NCBI GenBank assembly: GCA_965196985.1
Contig: CBDALO010000019.1
Span: forward strand, 1 to 64,000
Direction of reading: 5' to 3'
DNA length: 64,000 bases
From: 2-12-FULL-35-23 sp965196985
Lineage (GTDB): Bacteria; Pseudomonadota; Gammaproteobacteria; UBA12402
The notes under the pieces are model-generated. The model saw only the letters and a program-made list of their open reading frames with translations. It was not told where the DNA came from and made no database searches. The position numbers were made by a program, and so were the translations under genes. This document shows positions 37,174-46,379 of this stretch, in pieces (position 1 is the first letter of the stretch; each line of letters opens with the position of its first letter).

Positions 37174-38433
37174 CTATACCTTAAACCACTTAAGCTTCTT
37201 CGCTATTTTTACTTTTTTCAAGGTAACGTAATCGGGTAAGCCATTTTTAAATGGAGGGAATGACTCGCCTTGAATGAGTGGAAGTAAATAGTCACGTGCC
37301 TGATCGGTAATATGGAAGCCATCACGAGTAATAAAGTTACGTGGCATCATTTTTTCAACGTTAGCAACATTTTTAAGTGGGGTAGTACCAATCTCCCAGC
37401 TGTAGCGTTTGGTTTTTTTGCGAACGATAGTGGTCATAATATTAGTCTTTCCAGCCAGAGCAAACTCAACAGCTTTAGCTCCAACTGCATAAGCTTGCTC
37501 TAGGTCTGTTTTAGACACAATATGACGGGCTGCTCGTTGCAAATAATCGGCAACAGCAAAATGATATTTGTAGCCTAAGCTTTCTTTAATCATTGCAGCG
37601 AGAGTTTGCGCTGTACCGCCAAGTTGTTTATGGCCAAAAGCATCGACACTACCTGCAACGCTGGCAATAAATTCGCCTGATTTATACTTGGTACCTTCAG
37701 AGGCAACGATAGAACAAAAGCCATAACGTTTTACACACCGTTGTACACGTTTTAAAAACTTTTCTTTATTAAAGGCAATTTCGGGGAATAAGATAATTTG
37801 CGGTCCGTCTGCTTCAGACTGTGCGGCAAGGCCACCAGCCGCAGCAACCCAGCCAGCATGTCGTCCCATGACTTCAAGAATGAAAACTTGAGTTGATGTG
37901 CACATTGAGCGTACATCAAGGCTAGCTTCTTGGATTGCAACAGCAGCGTATTTAGCAACGGAACCGAAACCTGGGCAACAATCAGTAACGGGTAGATCGT
38001 TGTCCATGGTTTTAGGGATGCCAATGCAAGTTAATGGGTAGCCAAGTTTTTCACCAATTTGTGAAACTTTATAGGCTGTATCTTGCGAGTCATTACCACC
38101 GTTATAAAAAAAGTAGCCAATATTATGAGCAGCAAATACCTCAATTAAACGCTCATATTCACGACGATTTTCTTCAAGGCTTTTTAGTTTGTAACGACAG
38201 GAGCCAAAGGCGCCGCCTGGTGTGTGGTAAAGCGCTTGAATTGCTTTGCTAGACTCTTTGCTGGTATCAATTAGCTCTTCCTTTAACGCGCCAAGAATAC
38301 CATTATGTCCTGCATAAACTTTACCGATCTTGCTTTTATTTGCTTTGGCGGTTTGGATGACGCCACAAGCGGTTGCATTAATAACAGCAGTAACACCACC
38401 AGATTGTGCATAGAAAATGTTTTTTTTGCTCAT
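37174..38433 (-). CDS. pfp: Pyrophosphate-dependent 6-phosphofructokinase
   Basis: The 419-residue enzyme phosphorylates fructose-6-phosphate, probably with PPi. AQSGGVTAVIN is the N-terminal nucleotide/PPi loop, GGNDSQDTAYKVS the donor-site motif, and GIPKTMDNDLPVTD the PKTxDxD signature of the PPi-type group with its catalytic Asp. MGRHAGWVAAAGG and PEIAF complete the sugar site. The length suits the PPi-dependent group rather than the ~320-residue bacterial ATP enzyme. The donor is inferred from motifs. AAGGA lies upstream of the ATG. It is divergent from mpl with 119 bp between. Confidence 0.9.
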   Translation of the reverse strand: MSKKNIFYAQSGGVTAVINATACGVIQTAKANKSKIGKVYAGHNGILGALKEELIDTSKESSKAIQALYHTPGGAFGSCRYKLKSLEENRREYERLIEVFAAHNIGYFFYNGGNDSQDTAYKVSQIGEKLGYPLTCIGIPKTMDNDLPVTDCCPGFGSVAKYAAVAIQEASLDVRSMCTSTQVFILEVMGRHAGWVAAAGGLAAQSEADGPQIILFPEIAFNKEKFLKRVQRCVKRYGFCSIVASEGTKYKSGEFIASVAGSVDAFGHKQLGGTAQTLAAMIKESLGYKYHFAVADYLQRAARHIVSKTDLEQAYAVGAKAVEFALAGKTNIMTTIVRKKTKRYSWEIGTTPLKNVANVEKMMPRNFITRDGFHITDQARDYLLPLIQGESFPPFKNGLPDYVTLKKVKIAKKLKWFKV

Positions 38434-38552
38434 GGGTTGTCCTTGGGTTGTTGATGAGATTCGTTGTGCATAATAATAGACATGGCGGGCTTGCTCAAGC
38501 GTGGGCTTTTCCCTATAGTTCTTTTTTTATATTTGTAGAGCTGGCTTGTTTC
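38434..38552. promoter_or_regulatory. Divergent promoter region of pfp and mpl
   Basis: 119 bp between two divergent ATG codons. It must hold both promoters, but no individual -35/-10 pair is strong enough to mark. Confidence 0.4.
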
Positions 38553-39914
38553 ATGCATATTCATATTCTCGGTATTTGCGGCACTTTTATGGGGGGAGTG
38601 GCGAGCTTAGCCAAAGCAATGGGGTTTGAAGTTACAGGTTCTGATAAAAATATTTATCCGCCAATGAGTACGCAACTTGAGCAGCAAGGTATTGAGTTGT
38701 TTCATGGCTTTAGCGCAAAAAACTTAATACGTAAACCTGATCTAGTGATTATTGGTAACGTGATGCAACGAGGCAATGAGGAGTTGGAGGCCGTTTTAAA
38801 CCAGCGGCTGCCTTATATCTCTGGACCCCAGTGGTTGGCTGAGGTGGTGTTAAAGAACTATCGTGTATTAGCTGTTGCAGGTACACACGGTAAAACAACA
38901 ACAGCAAGCCTTTTGGCTTGGATTTTAGAGGCTTCAGGGTTGTCGCCTAGTTTTTTAATTGGAGGCGTTGCCGAGAACTTTTCTCGGTCTGCTCGTTTAA
39001 CAAAGGGTGATTACTTTGTTATCGAGGCAGACGAATACGATACGGCTTACTTTGATAAGCGTGCTAAATTTATTCATTATCGTCCTGACACGCTGATATT
39101 AAATAATCTTGAATTTGATCATGCTGATATTTACCGTGATTTAGATGATATCAAGCGCCAGTTCCATCACTTGGTGCGTACCCTGCCTGGGAGTGGGTCC
39201 ATCGTGCAGAATGCTGTTGATAATAATTTAGAGGCAGTGGTTAAGCAGGGTTGTTGGACACCATGCGAGTTATTTAATAAGAAAACCGCTTGGCATGCAA
39301 AGCTATTGCAATCAGATGGTAGTAAATTTGAGGTGTATTATGGTGATCATTGCTACGGTATAGTTGATTGGTCCTCACTAGGAGAGCATAACGTAAGCAA
39401 TGCTTTGGCTGCTATTGTTGCTTCGCATCATGTTGGTGTTAAGCCAGAAGAGGCAATGGAAGCATTAGCTAAATTTAAAAGCGTGAAGAGTCGTTTGCAG
39501 TGTCGTGGACAGTTAAATGGTGCGACTATCTATGATGACTTTGCCCATCATCCAACTGCTATGCGATTGACTTTAGCAGGGTTAAGGCAGCATATTGGTG
39601 CTACTAAACAACTTGTTGCAGTGGTGGAGTTTGGTTCTTATACCATGCGACATGCTTATCATAAGCCTGAGGAAGTTGCTAAGGCACTTGCTGAAGCTGA
39701 TCAGGTAGTTTTATTGCGTCCAATGCAGCAAAATGATTATGCTGATCAGGTGAAGACTTTCGCCAAACAACGACTGACGGTTTGTGACTCAGTTGAAGAG
39801 GTTGTAGACGTTGTGCGATCGTTGACAAAGAGTGTTAGTGATATTGTAGTAATGAGTAATACTGGTTTTGGTGGTTTTTTTGAGAAGTTATTTGTAAAAG
39901 AGGGAGTAGAATGA
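38553..39914 (+). CDS. mpl: UDP-N-acetylmuramate:tripeptide ligase Mpl
   Basis: The 453-residue ligase recycles murein by joining UDP-MurNAc to L-Ala-gamma-D-Glu-mDAP. HIHILGICGTFMGGVASLAKAMG is the N-terminal Rossmann start, AVAGTHGKTTTASLLAW the Mur-ligase P-loop, and EADEYDTAYFDKRAKF the Mpl-type Mur signature; DDFAHHPTAMR lies in the C-terminal domain. The start at 38553 fits the family; the upstream extension is not conserved-looking. Its stop overlaps the next ATG (ATGA), coupling a 37-codon reading frame. Cytosolic. Confidence 0.95.
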   Translation: MHIHILGICGTFMGGVASLAKAMGFEVTGSDKNIYPPMSTQLEQQGIELFHGFSAKNLIRKPDLVIIGNVMQRGNEELEAVLNQRLPYISGPQWLAEVVLKNYRVLAVAGTHGKTTTASLLAWILEASGLSPSFLIGGVAENFSRSARLTKGDYFVIEADEYDTAYFDKRAKFIHYRPDTLILNNLEFDHADIYRDLDDIKRQFHHLVRTLPGSGSIVQNAVDNNLEAVVKQGCWTPCELFNKKTAWHAKLLQSDGSKFEVYYGDHCYGIVDWSSLGEHNVSNALAAIVASHHVGVKPEEAMEALAKFKSVKSRLQCRGQLNGATIYDDFAHHPTAMRLTLAGLRQHIGATKQLVAVVEFGSYTMRHAYHKPEEVAKALAEADQVVLLRPMQQNDYADQVKTFAKQRLTVCDSVEEVVDVVRSLTKSVSDIVVMSNTGFGGFFEKLFVKEGVE

Positions 39915-40024
39915 CATTTAAATTTGATGATCAAGATGACACTGTATTTGGTAAAGGGGCTGCCTGGTTAGGTGCGGGTGCTTTGTTATTAATGATTGTT
40001 CTATTGGTGTGCGTTTTTGTTTAA
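39911..40024 (+). CDS. 37-residue putative membrane protein coupled to mpl
   Basis: A short frame starts inside the mpl stop (ATGA overlap) and ends at TAA 40022-40024, which itself overlaps the convergent recR stop. The N-terminal half is acidic (MTFKFDDQDDTVFGKG) and the C-terminal half is one hydrophobic helix (AGALLLMIVLLVCVFV). The overlap and the clean hydrophobic helix suggest a real small membrane protein; no family was recognised. Confidence 0.5.
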   Translation: MTFKFDDQDDTVFGKGAAWLGAGALLLMIVLLVCVFV

Positions 40025-40623
40025 CCGTTAATTTTTTGTCTTCCAGCGAAGGCATGAGCTAACGTTGAACTGTCAATGTACTCTAGCTCACCTCCAAGCG
40101 GAATACCATGAGCAAGGCGAGTAACATGAATGGATTGCTGTTGGCAAAGGTCGGCGATGTAATGAGCGGTTGCCTCGCCTTCAGCGGTGGTGCTAGTGGC
40201 TAAAATAACCTCGCTGGCAGCTTGCTGTTTTAATTGTTCTTGCAGTAAGTCAATTCGTAGTTCTTTAGGCCCGACACCGTCTAAGGGGGAGAGGTGTCCC
40301 ATTAGTACAAAGTAGCGACCACGAAAGTGGGCTGTTTGCTCAATGGCAATAACGTCAGCCGGGCTTTCTACTATACAAAATAATTGCGAATCCCGTTTGG
40401 GACTGCTGCATAGTGAGCACTGATTGGTTTCAGAAAAATTATTGCAGGTTAGACAATGTTTTATTTGTACCATGGCCTTGCTAAGCGTGTCAGCAAGCTG
40501 CTGTCCTTTGTCGCGGTGACGATCAAGCAGGTAGAAGGCCATGCGTTGTGCGCTTTTGGGGCCAACCCCTGGCAAGCAGCGTAGCGCATCGATTAGCTGG
40601 CTAAGTAAAGTGCTAGTTGCCAA
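40021..40623 (-). CDS. recR: Recombination mediator RecR
   Basis: The 200-residue protein has an N-terminal helix-hairpin-helix (LRCLPGVGPKSAQRMAFYLL), a C4 zinc finger (CLTCNNFSETNQCSLC) and a Toprim domain (CIVESPADVIAIE). The C-terminal RLAHGIPLGGELEYIDSSTLAHAFAGR is diagnostic. It loads RecA at gaps with RecF/RecO. It follows ybaB by 13 bp in the conserved order. Confidence 0.97.
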   Translation of the reverse strand: MATSTLLSQLIDALRCLPGVGPKSAQRMAFYLLDRHRDKGQQLADTLSKAMVQIKHCLTCNNFSETNQCSLCSSPKRDSQLFCIVESPADVIAIEQTAHFRGRYFVLMGHLSPLDGVGPKELRIDLLQEQLKQQAASEVILATSTTAEGEATAHYIADLCQQQSIHVTRLAHGIPLGGELEYIDSSTLAHAFAGRQKING

Positions 40624-40636
40624 GGGGTTAAGTTCC

Positions 40637-40972
40637 TTACAGATCGCCGCCCATGTCGCCAGGAAGATTCATGTCTTTAGCAAGCCTCATCATCTGTTCT
40701 TTTGTTGCGGCTTCAATTTTATTTGAAGCATCATTAAAAGCAGCAGCAACGAGGTCTTCGAGCATATCTTCCTCTTCACCCATTAAGGTAGGAGAGATTT
40801 CAACGTTAGTAACTTGGTGAGCGCCATTCATGGTGACTTTAACTAAGCCGCCACCAGCTTCACCAATAACAGTGATTTGGGCTATTTTTTCTTGGATGCC
40901 TTTCATTTGCTCTTGCATTTCTTTGGCTTTTTCCATGAGTTGGTTGAATTGTTCTGATGTATCTTCGCTCAT
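40637..40972 (-). CDS. ybaB: Nucleoid-associated protein YbaB/EbfC
   Basis: The 111-residue DNA-binding protein has the family signature in ITVIGEAGGGLVKVTMNGAHQVTNVEI and a helical MEKAKEMQEQMKGIQEKI N-terminus. Co-transcribed with recR. In relatives dnaX normally sits directly upstream; here dnaX is 3.4 kb away, beyond DUF2062 and IS-D. Confidence 0.95.
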   Translation of the reverse strand: MSEDTSEQFNQLMEKAKEMQEQMKGIQEKIAQITVIGEAGGGLVKVTMNGAHQVTNVEISPTLMGEEEDMLEDLVAAAFNDASNKIEAATKEQMMRLAKDMNLPGDMGGDL

Positions 40973-41144
40973 TTTTATCTAGACTCCGTATGGGTTAATG
41001 GGCAATTTTGTGAACACATTATAAGTAAAGGAGCGCTGTTTTACTAGCGGCAGTCTCTTCCAATGCAAGATGAGCCTGAAATAGCCCCCACTTTCCAATG
41101 CAAAGTGGGCCTGAAGTTGTTGCGTGATCGTTCATCCTATATGG

Positions 41145-41834
41145 ATGAATATCAATATGAACGACATAGAATTAAACACACTTGCCCAGATTGAGCAATT
41201 TCTATCCTCATCAACCCAGCTTACCTTTGAAGCTACATCACGAGCAGAATCTTACCTATGGGTTACGAACACATTAAAAAAATTTGCTTATTGCGGTATG
41301 TGCAAAAAGGACAAAGGATTGATTCGTGATTACCTGCAACGAATGACTGGTTACTCACGTTCACAAATTACTAGGCTAATTGCTCAGTATCAAAAGTCAG
41401 GAAAAGTTGTTGTTAAGCAACGATCACCTAGAAATAAGTTTAGCTTAATCTATACGCATGAGGATACTTGGTTGTTAGCTGAAACGGATCAGGTTCATCA
41501 AACGCTTAGCGGGCCTACCACAAAAAAACTTTGCGAGAGAGCCTTTCATTTGTTTGGAGATAAGCGTTATGCGCGTCTTGCTTTTATCTCAGTCTCTCAT
41601 CTTTACAATCTTCGACAAACTGAAACCTACCAGCGCAAACGGCGACACTTTAATAAAACTAAAGCAACGCAGGTTTCTATTGGTGAAAGGCGAAAACCAA
41701 CTCCAGAGGGTAGGCCTGGCTTTATACGTATTGATACAGTGCACCAAGGAGATATGGATAAAATCAAGGGTGTTTATCATATTAATGCTGTTGACGAGGT
41801 GACACAGATGGAAGTAGTCTGCGCTGTTGAAAAA
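41145..41834 (+). pseudogene. IS-D integrase-type transposase, N-terminal part
   Basis: An N-terminal helical/HTH region (MTGYSRSQITRLIAQYQKSG) is followed by the start of an rve core with Asp in FIRIDTVHQGD. It ends after VVCAVEK at the IS-A left end. The second Asp and the catalytic Glu region should lie in the next ~100 codons, which are not in the window; after IS-A the gene resumes downstream of them. The start may be at 41145 or 41157. Confidence 0.8.
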
Positions 41835-43366
41835 GCTAGTGCGCCATCCTTTCTGTAAATTCCATTGACTTGCTGAAAATAAGCAGGCGACTCAGTCAGA
41901 TTAGAAATTCCTTTTAAGGTAAACTTAACCAAAAAAGAGGAATGACAATGAGCTGCTATAAAAATGAGAACTTAATCGAAGAAGCCATACATGTTTTAGC
42001 GATGGAGGGGTTTGAAGCTTTACCTAAGCTTGTCTCCAGGTTGATGAATGAGGCTATGTTAATAGAAAGGGAGCGCCATTTAAATGCCAGTCCTTATGAG
42101 CGAACTGGCGATAGAAACGGATATGCGAACGGCTTTAAACCAAGGTTAATTAACACAGGTCAAGGTCAGCTTGAGCTACAGATACCGCAGGTTAGAGACT
42201 CCAATGAAGCCTTCTATCCATCAGTCTTAGAGCGAGGTGTACGCTCTGATAGAGCACTTAAGCTGGCTGTCGCTGAAATGTATGTGCATGGGGTTTCCAC
42301 GCGCAAAGTTGAAAAGGTGCTAAAGCAACTCTGTGGAACAGATATTTCAAGCACAGAGGTAAGCCGTTGCGCTAAATTGTTGGATGAAGATTTAAAGAAA
42401 TGGCGAAATAAGCCGTTAGGAAAGATAAAATATCTTTGGCTAGATGCACGTTATGAGAAGGTGCGCACTAGCGGCACAGTACAAGACTGTGCGGTATTGA
42501 TAGCCTATGGCTTTGATGAATCAACCGGCAAGAGAACAGTGCTAGGTGTTTCTGTTGCGTTATCAGAGGCTGAGGTACATTGGCGTGATTTTCTTCAGCA
42601 GTTGGTTGAGCGAGGTATACATGGTATTGAGTTGATTACTAGCGACGCTCATACTGGCCTAAAAGCCGCTAGAAGAGCTGTGTTCCCCAGTGTTCCTTGG
42701 CAACGCTGCCAATTTCATTTGCAGCAAAATGCTCAGGCTCACATACCAAAGCGCTCAATGAAGGAACCAGTAGCTGAGGAGATTACAGCTATATTTAATG
42801 CCTCAAACATTCATGAGTCGGAAAGACTATTGGCTATGGCGGTAGATAAATACCAGCAAACAGCACCAGAGCTTTCTTCTTGGTTGGAAGTGAATATACC
42901 GGAGGGCTTAGTAGTGATGAACTTTGACAGGCCGCATCAAAAAAGATTAAGAACCAGTAACATAGCTGAGCGCGTAAACAGAGAGGTAAAAAGAAGGACG
43001 CATACAGTTGGAATTTTCCCTAATACTGAATCGTGCCTAAGGCTCGTATCAGCTGTTTTAGTGGAAATTGATGACCAGTGGAGCGGATCACCTAGATACT
43101 TAAGTTGAAGTGAATAATAAGGCTTCATAGGGTTTTAGGATAGATCATTCTTGTTCTTATTAACGAGATATAATTGCTATTACCTAAAAGTTAATAATTT
43201 ATTTTGAGAGGAGAAAAATTTGAGGTATAAATAATTTTTTAGATTGATTAGCATAATTAATTTAAGATATTATGCGATGAGACAGGTACAATAGAGTGCC
43301 ATTTAGAATTTTAAAGGTTTTTCTAAGTACTGAAGTTGGTTTTTACAGACAAAATAACGCTCTATC
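41835..43366 (+). mobile_element. IS-A copy 4 (no matching TSD)
   Basis: Full 1532-bp copy. The left flank is TTGAAAAA and the right flank AGTAAAAA, so they do not match as an 8-bp TSD. Integrase codons are missing between the two flanks, pointing to a deletion on one side of the element. Confidence 0.93.
41942..43108 (+). CDS. IS-A transposase (copy 4)
   Basis: Intact 388-residue transposase with the consensus sequence of this window and complete D168/D235/E343 triad. Confidence 0.93.
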   Translation: MTMSCYKNENLIEEAIHVLAMEGFEALPKLVSRLMNEAMLIERERHLNASPYERTGDRNGYANGFKPRLINTGQGQLELQIPQVRDSNEAFYPSVLERGVRSDRALKLAVAEMYVHGVSTRKVEKVLKQLCGTDISSTEVSRCAKLLDEDLKKWRNKPLGKIKYLWLDARYEKVRTSGTVQDCAVLIAYGFDESTGKRTVLGVSVALSEAEVHWRDFLQQLVERGIHGIELITSDAHTGLKAARRAVFPSVPWQRCQFHLQQNAQAHIPKRSMKEPVAEEITAIFNASNIHESERLLAMAVDKYQQTAPELSSWLEVNIPEGLVVMNFDRPHQKRLRTSNIAERVNREVKRRTHTVGIFPNTESCLRLVSAVLVEIDDQWSGSPRYLS

Positions 43367-43759
43367 AGTAAAAATGGCTCGGTTGTTAGAAAGCATTTTG
43401 GCTACATACATATTCAACAACGTTTTGCCCCGCAAATTAATGAATTCTATAACCAGCATTTTAACGACTATATTAATTTTCACAGACCTTGTTACTTCCC
43501 TGTAACCAGCATTAATAGCAAGGGTAAGCAAACTAAACTTTACCCTTACGAGGCCATTATGACTCCTTACGAAAAGTTCAAATCAATTGAAAATGCTGAG
43601 CAGTATTTAAAGGAAAATGAAACCTTTGAACGACTAGATAAATTAGCGTATTCTCTGACTGATCATGAATCTGCACAAAAGATGCAGGAAGCAAAGAAGA
43701 CGTTATTTGAGAAAATAACAAAAGAGCAAATATCTGATACTATCAGCACTGAAGACTAA
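43367..43759 (+). pseudogene. IS-D integrase-type transposase, C-terminal part
   Basis: The correct frame begins KNGSVVRKHFGYIHIQQRF, a typical post-Glu segment of this integrase group, continues through NFHRPCYFP and MTPYEKFKSIENAEQYL, and ends at the TAA at 43759. The short ORF starting at 43559 is only its tail. Confidence 0.8.
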
Positions 43760-43886
43760 CCGATGGACCATCATGGTGACATCTGTTCAGATGCTGCTTC
43801 AGGCTCATCTTACGATTGGAATATACTGCGGCTTTTTCGGTAGTATGCAGGGTTGTTAACAAGAATTTGGGTTGATATCTTCACTT

Positions 43887-44417
43887 ATGGCACGAAAACT
43901 TATCAAGCGTTATTTGCCTGATGGCGACAAAGTGACAAAAAACTGGTTGCTAAGGCTGTTGGGGCCAGTTCTCTTTGACCCTTTGCTATGGCATGTGCAC
44001 CGTAGAAATGTGGCCAAGGGCGTGGCAATTGGTTTGTTTTATGGCTTTATGCCGTTGCCAGTGCAGATGTTTTTAGCTGCGGTTACCGCATTGATAGTGC
44101 GTGCTAACTTACCTATCTCTTTAGCATTAGTTTGGATTTCAAATCCTATCACTATCCCTCCTATGTTGTTTTTTGTTTATAAGGTGGGAAGTTGGTTAAT
44201 TGGTCCGCCTGTGGATGCACACCACTTTGCTTGGTCGCTAACAGCTATAGCAAAAGAAGTGGCTTTAGTTTGGAAGCAGGTGGCAGTTGGTTCTCTTGTC
44301 TGTGGGGCTATGGCGGCAGTGGTCGGTTATTTTGTGTTTCGTTTGTTTTGGCGAGTGTGGGTTGTTCATCATTGGCGCTGGCGTTGTCGCCAACGCCAGC
44401 TTAAGCGAGAGGGTTAG
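43887..44417 (+). CDS. DUF2062 membrane protein
   Basis: The 176-residue protein has a DUF2062 core: GVAIGLFYGFMPLPVQM, ALVWISNPITIPPMLFF and two or three membrane helices. Its function is unknown. ATG at 43887 is preferred over a TTG 15 bases earlier. Its 3' end overlaps the convergent dnaX by four bases and contains a strong hairpin. Confidence 0.85.
   Translation: MARKLIKRYLPDGDKVTKNWLLRLLGPVLFDPLLWHVHRRNVAKGVAIGLFYGFMPLPVQMFLAAVTALIVRANLPISLALVWISNPITIPPMLFFVYKVGSWLIGPPVDAHHFAWSLTAIAKEVALVWKQVAVGSLVCGAMAAVVGYFVFRLFWRVWVVHHWRWRCRQRQLKREG
44377..44400. terminator. Hairpin in the overlap region of DUF2062 and dnaX
   Basis: GCTGGCGTT-GTCGCC-AACGCCAGC, a perfect 9-bp stem, lies inside the last codons of DUF2062 and just after the dnaX stop. 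It may serve as terminator for dnaX despite being within a coding region. Confidence 0.45.
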
Positions 44418-45985
44418 TCGGCAGGTTTTACAGAGTCGATAGACAAATTAGCATCAAAGGTCTGCACTAGCTCTCGCATACCGGCGTCTTGAGAGATAGC
44501 TTGAAAGGCTTCTTTTTGCTTACGTTGCGCCGTTGCTTCATTTTGTTGCAAGGGTGAGTCGGTTACTTGATCACAAGTTTCAATAGTTAAGTGAATGGGC
44601 TTACCAAAGTAGTTAGTGAGAGCCTCATTTAGGCGTGTCTTGCTGCGCTCGTTTAAGAATGAGGCATGTTCATTGGCTAGTTGAAGTTGAATGCGATTAT
44701 CTTCTTGTCGAGTGAGGCTGCAGTTGTTAGCGAGTAGCTTAACCATGCCGTTAAGGTTGAGTTGAGAAACAATAGTTTGCCAGTCGTTGCTTGGTGCTGC
44801 TTTAGGCGTTGCAGGTGTAACTTTGGGTTGGGCTGTTGTTTTAGCGGTCGTTTGTGGAGGAGGGGTTGCTTTAGTTTGTGGTTGTTGGGCTACTGAAGTT
44901 GTCGCAGGGTGAAAAGCCAGTAATCTTAATAGCGTCATTTCAAAGCCTGTGCGTGGATCCGGTGCGAGTGTTAGGTCACGTTTGCCAGTGATTGCAATTT
45001 GATAATAAAGCTGAATCTCTTCAGGGCTAAAACGGTTAGTAAATTGTTGAATGGTTTCAGAGTTAGTTTGATGCTGTGAAATAGCATCTGGAACGAGTTG
45101 AGCAATACAGAGGTGGTGCAAGGTGCTAGCAAGTTCTTCAAGCACCTGGGCAAAGCTGGTGGTTTTTTCGCTAATTACTTGTGCTTGTGTGAGTAATTGC
45201 GCACCATCCTGGCTGGCAAGTGCCTCTAGTAGCGGCGTAATAGCATCTTGTTCAACAATGCCTAACATATCATTTACGCCAGTGAGATTTAATTCACTTT
45301 GGCAATAAGCAATAGCCTGTTCAAGTAGGCTAAGTGAATCACGTAAGCTGCCATTGGCTACTCGAGCAAGTTGTGCGAGAGCAGCATCTTCAAATTGAAT
45401 TTTTTCCTCGGTTAGAATTTCCTTTAAGTGTTGAGCAATTTGTTCTGAGCTCAAAGCTTTTAGGTGGAACTGTAAACAACGTGATAATACAGTGATGGGT
45501 AGTTTTTGTGGGTCGGTAGTGCATAGTAGAAATTTAACGTGCTCTGGCGGCTCTTCTAGGGTTTTAAGTAGGGCATTAAAGCTATGCCCGGAAAGCATAT
45601 GAACTTCATCAATAAGGTAAACTTTGTAGCGACCCCGAGTTGGTGCATATTGTACATTGTCGAGTAGTTCACGAGTGTCTTCAACTTTGGTGCGTGAAGC
45701 AGCGTCTACTTCGATTAAATCAACGAAGCTGCCGGTTTCTATTTCTTTGCAGGCACTGCACTGCCCACAAGGCGTGGCACTGACACCTTGCTCACAGTTC
45801 AGTGCTTTGGCCAATAGGCGAGCAATAGTGGTTTTTCCAATGCCGCGTGTACCGGTAAAGAGATAGGCATGATGTAGTCTGCCTTGTTCGAGAGCATTGG
45901 TTAATGCCTGTAAAACATGTTGTTGGCCAACGGTGGTGGCAAAAGTTTGAGGGCGCCATTTCCTGGCCAAAACTTGGTAGCTCAT
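44414..45985 (-). CDS. dnaX: DNA polymerase III subunit tau/gamma
   Basis: The 523-residue clamp-loader ATPase has MSYQVLARKWRPQTF at the start, Walker A GTRGIGKTTIARLLAKALNCE, zinc-binding CGQCSACKEI, Walker B YLIDEVHMLS and the sensor FLLCTTDPQKLPITVLSRC. A Pro/Thr/Gln-rich linker (~370-410) leads to a tau-type C-terminal domain. It is shorter than E. coli tau (643). The ffs RNA gene lies 60 bp upstream in the same direction, the usual neighbour in Gammaproteobacteria. Confidence 0.96.
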   Translation of the reverse strand: MSYQVLARKWRPQTFATTVGQQHVLQALTNALEQGRLHHAYLFTGTRGIGKTTIARLLAKALNCEQGVSATPCGQCSACKEIETGSFVDLIEVDAASRTKVEDTRELLDNVQYAPTRGRYKVYLIDEVHMLSGHSFNALLKTLEEPPEHVKFLLCTTDPQKLPITVLSRCLQFHLKALSSEQIAQHLKEILTEEKIQFEDAALAQLARVANGSLRDSLSLLEQAIAYCQSELNLTGVNDMLGIVEQDAITPLLEALASQDGAQLLTQAQVISEKTTSFAQVLEELASTLHHLCIAQLVPDAISQHQTNSETIQQFTNRFSPEEIQLYYQIAITGKRDLTLAPDPRTGFEMTLLRLLAFHPATTSVAQQPQTKATPPPQTTAKTTAQPKVTPATPKAAPSNDWQTIVSQLNLNGMVKLLANNCSLTRQEDNRIQLQLANEHASFLNERSKTRLNEALTNYFGKPIHLTIETCDQVTDSPLQQNEATAQRKQKEAFQAISQDAGMRELVQTFDANLSIDSVKPAD

Positions 45986-46045
45986 AATACTTGCTCATTA
46001 ATTGTTGGAGCCAGCATTATAAAGAGTGTCATAGGGAAAGGGAAG

Positions 46046-46147
46046 GTGACGTCCGCCTTACCAGCGCACATGCGTCCATCATTACCGTTGCTTCCTTCCG
46101 GACCTGGCGGGGTTTGCAATGTAGCATTGCGTGGGGACCGACATCAC
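46046..46147 (-). ncRNA. ffs: 4.5S signal recognition particle RNA
   Basis: The minus strand carries the universal SRP core CAGGTCCGGAAGGAAGCAAC at the apical loop, flanked by long complementary arms. The terminal stem pairs GTGATGTC with GACGTCAC, giving about 102 nt. Size and location upstream of dnaX fit the bacterial short SRP RNA. Confidence 0.93.
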
Positions 46148-46379
46148 CATAATGAGTGCTGCAGAATACCCGAATGGTTGGGGGTGTCAATAGCTCGCTT
46201 GAATATCATAGCGCCTGCTTTTTAGCTCCTTTTTATCATTTGGCTTGTTTTCTGCGTTGTTAATTTGCGTGCTACTTTTGCTTCATAGCTCGCTGCGCTT
46301 TACTTATGCAAAAGCAGCACACAAGTCAGCATAGATAACATTAAAAATGGATTTCTTTCAGAACCTATGGGTAACGTTA
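46148..46379. other. Non-coding region with an imperfect inverted repeat
   Basis: Around 46269-46322, GTGCTACTTTTGCTTCATA and TATGCAAAAGCAGCAC pair imperfectly. It could be a small MITE or hairpin; no coding signal. The ffs promoter should also lie here. Confidence 0.4.

Larger units (their letters stand above)
41046..43833 (+). mobile_element. IS-D, rve-integrase element, split by IS-A copy 4
   Basis: Inverted repeats bound it: TTCCAATGCAAGATGAGCC (41058) and, inverted at 43798-43821, the complement of TTCCAATCGTAAGATGAGCC. Outside both, a GCnGCAGT-like sequence extends the match to about 41046 and 43833. A second direct copy of the motif (TTCCAATGCAAAGTGGGCC) is at 41093-41115. The TSD is unclear. 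Confidence 0.7.

Noticed and set aside
43296..43505. 69-codon frame across the right end of IS-A copy 4
   Set aside because: Wrong frame; the neighbouring frame continues the IS-D integrase.
44414..45985. Programmed frameshift in dnaX producing gamma
   Set aside because: I saw no A_AAA_AAG-type heptamer at a suitable place; the tau frame is simply open.
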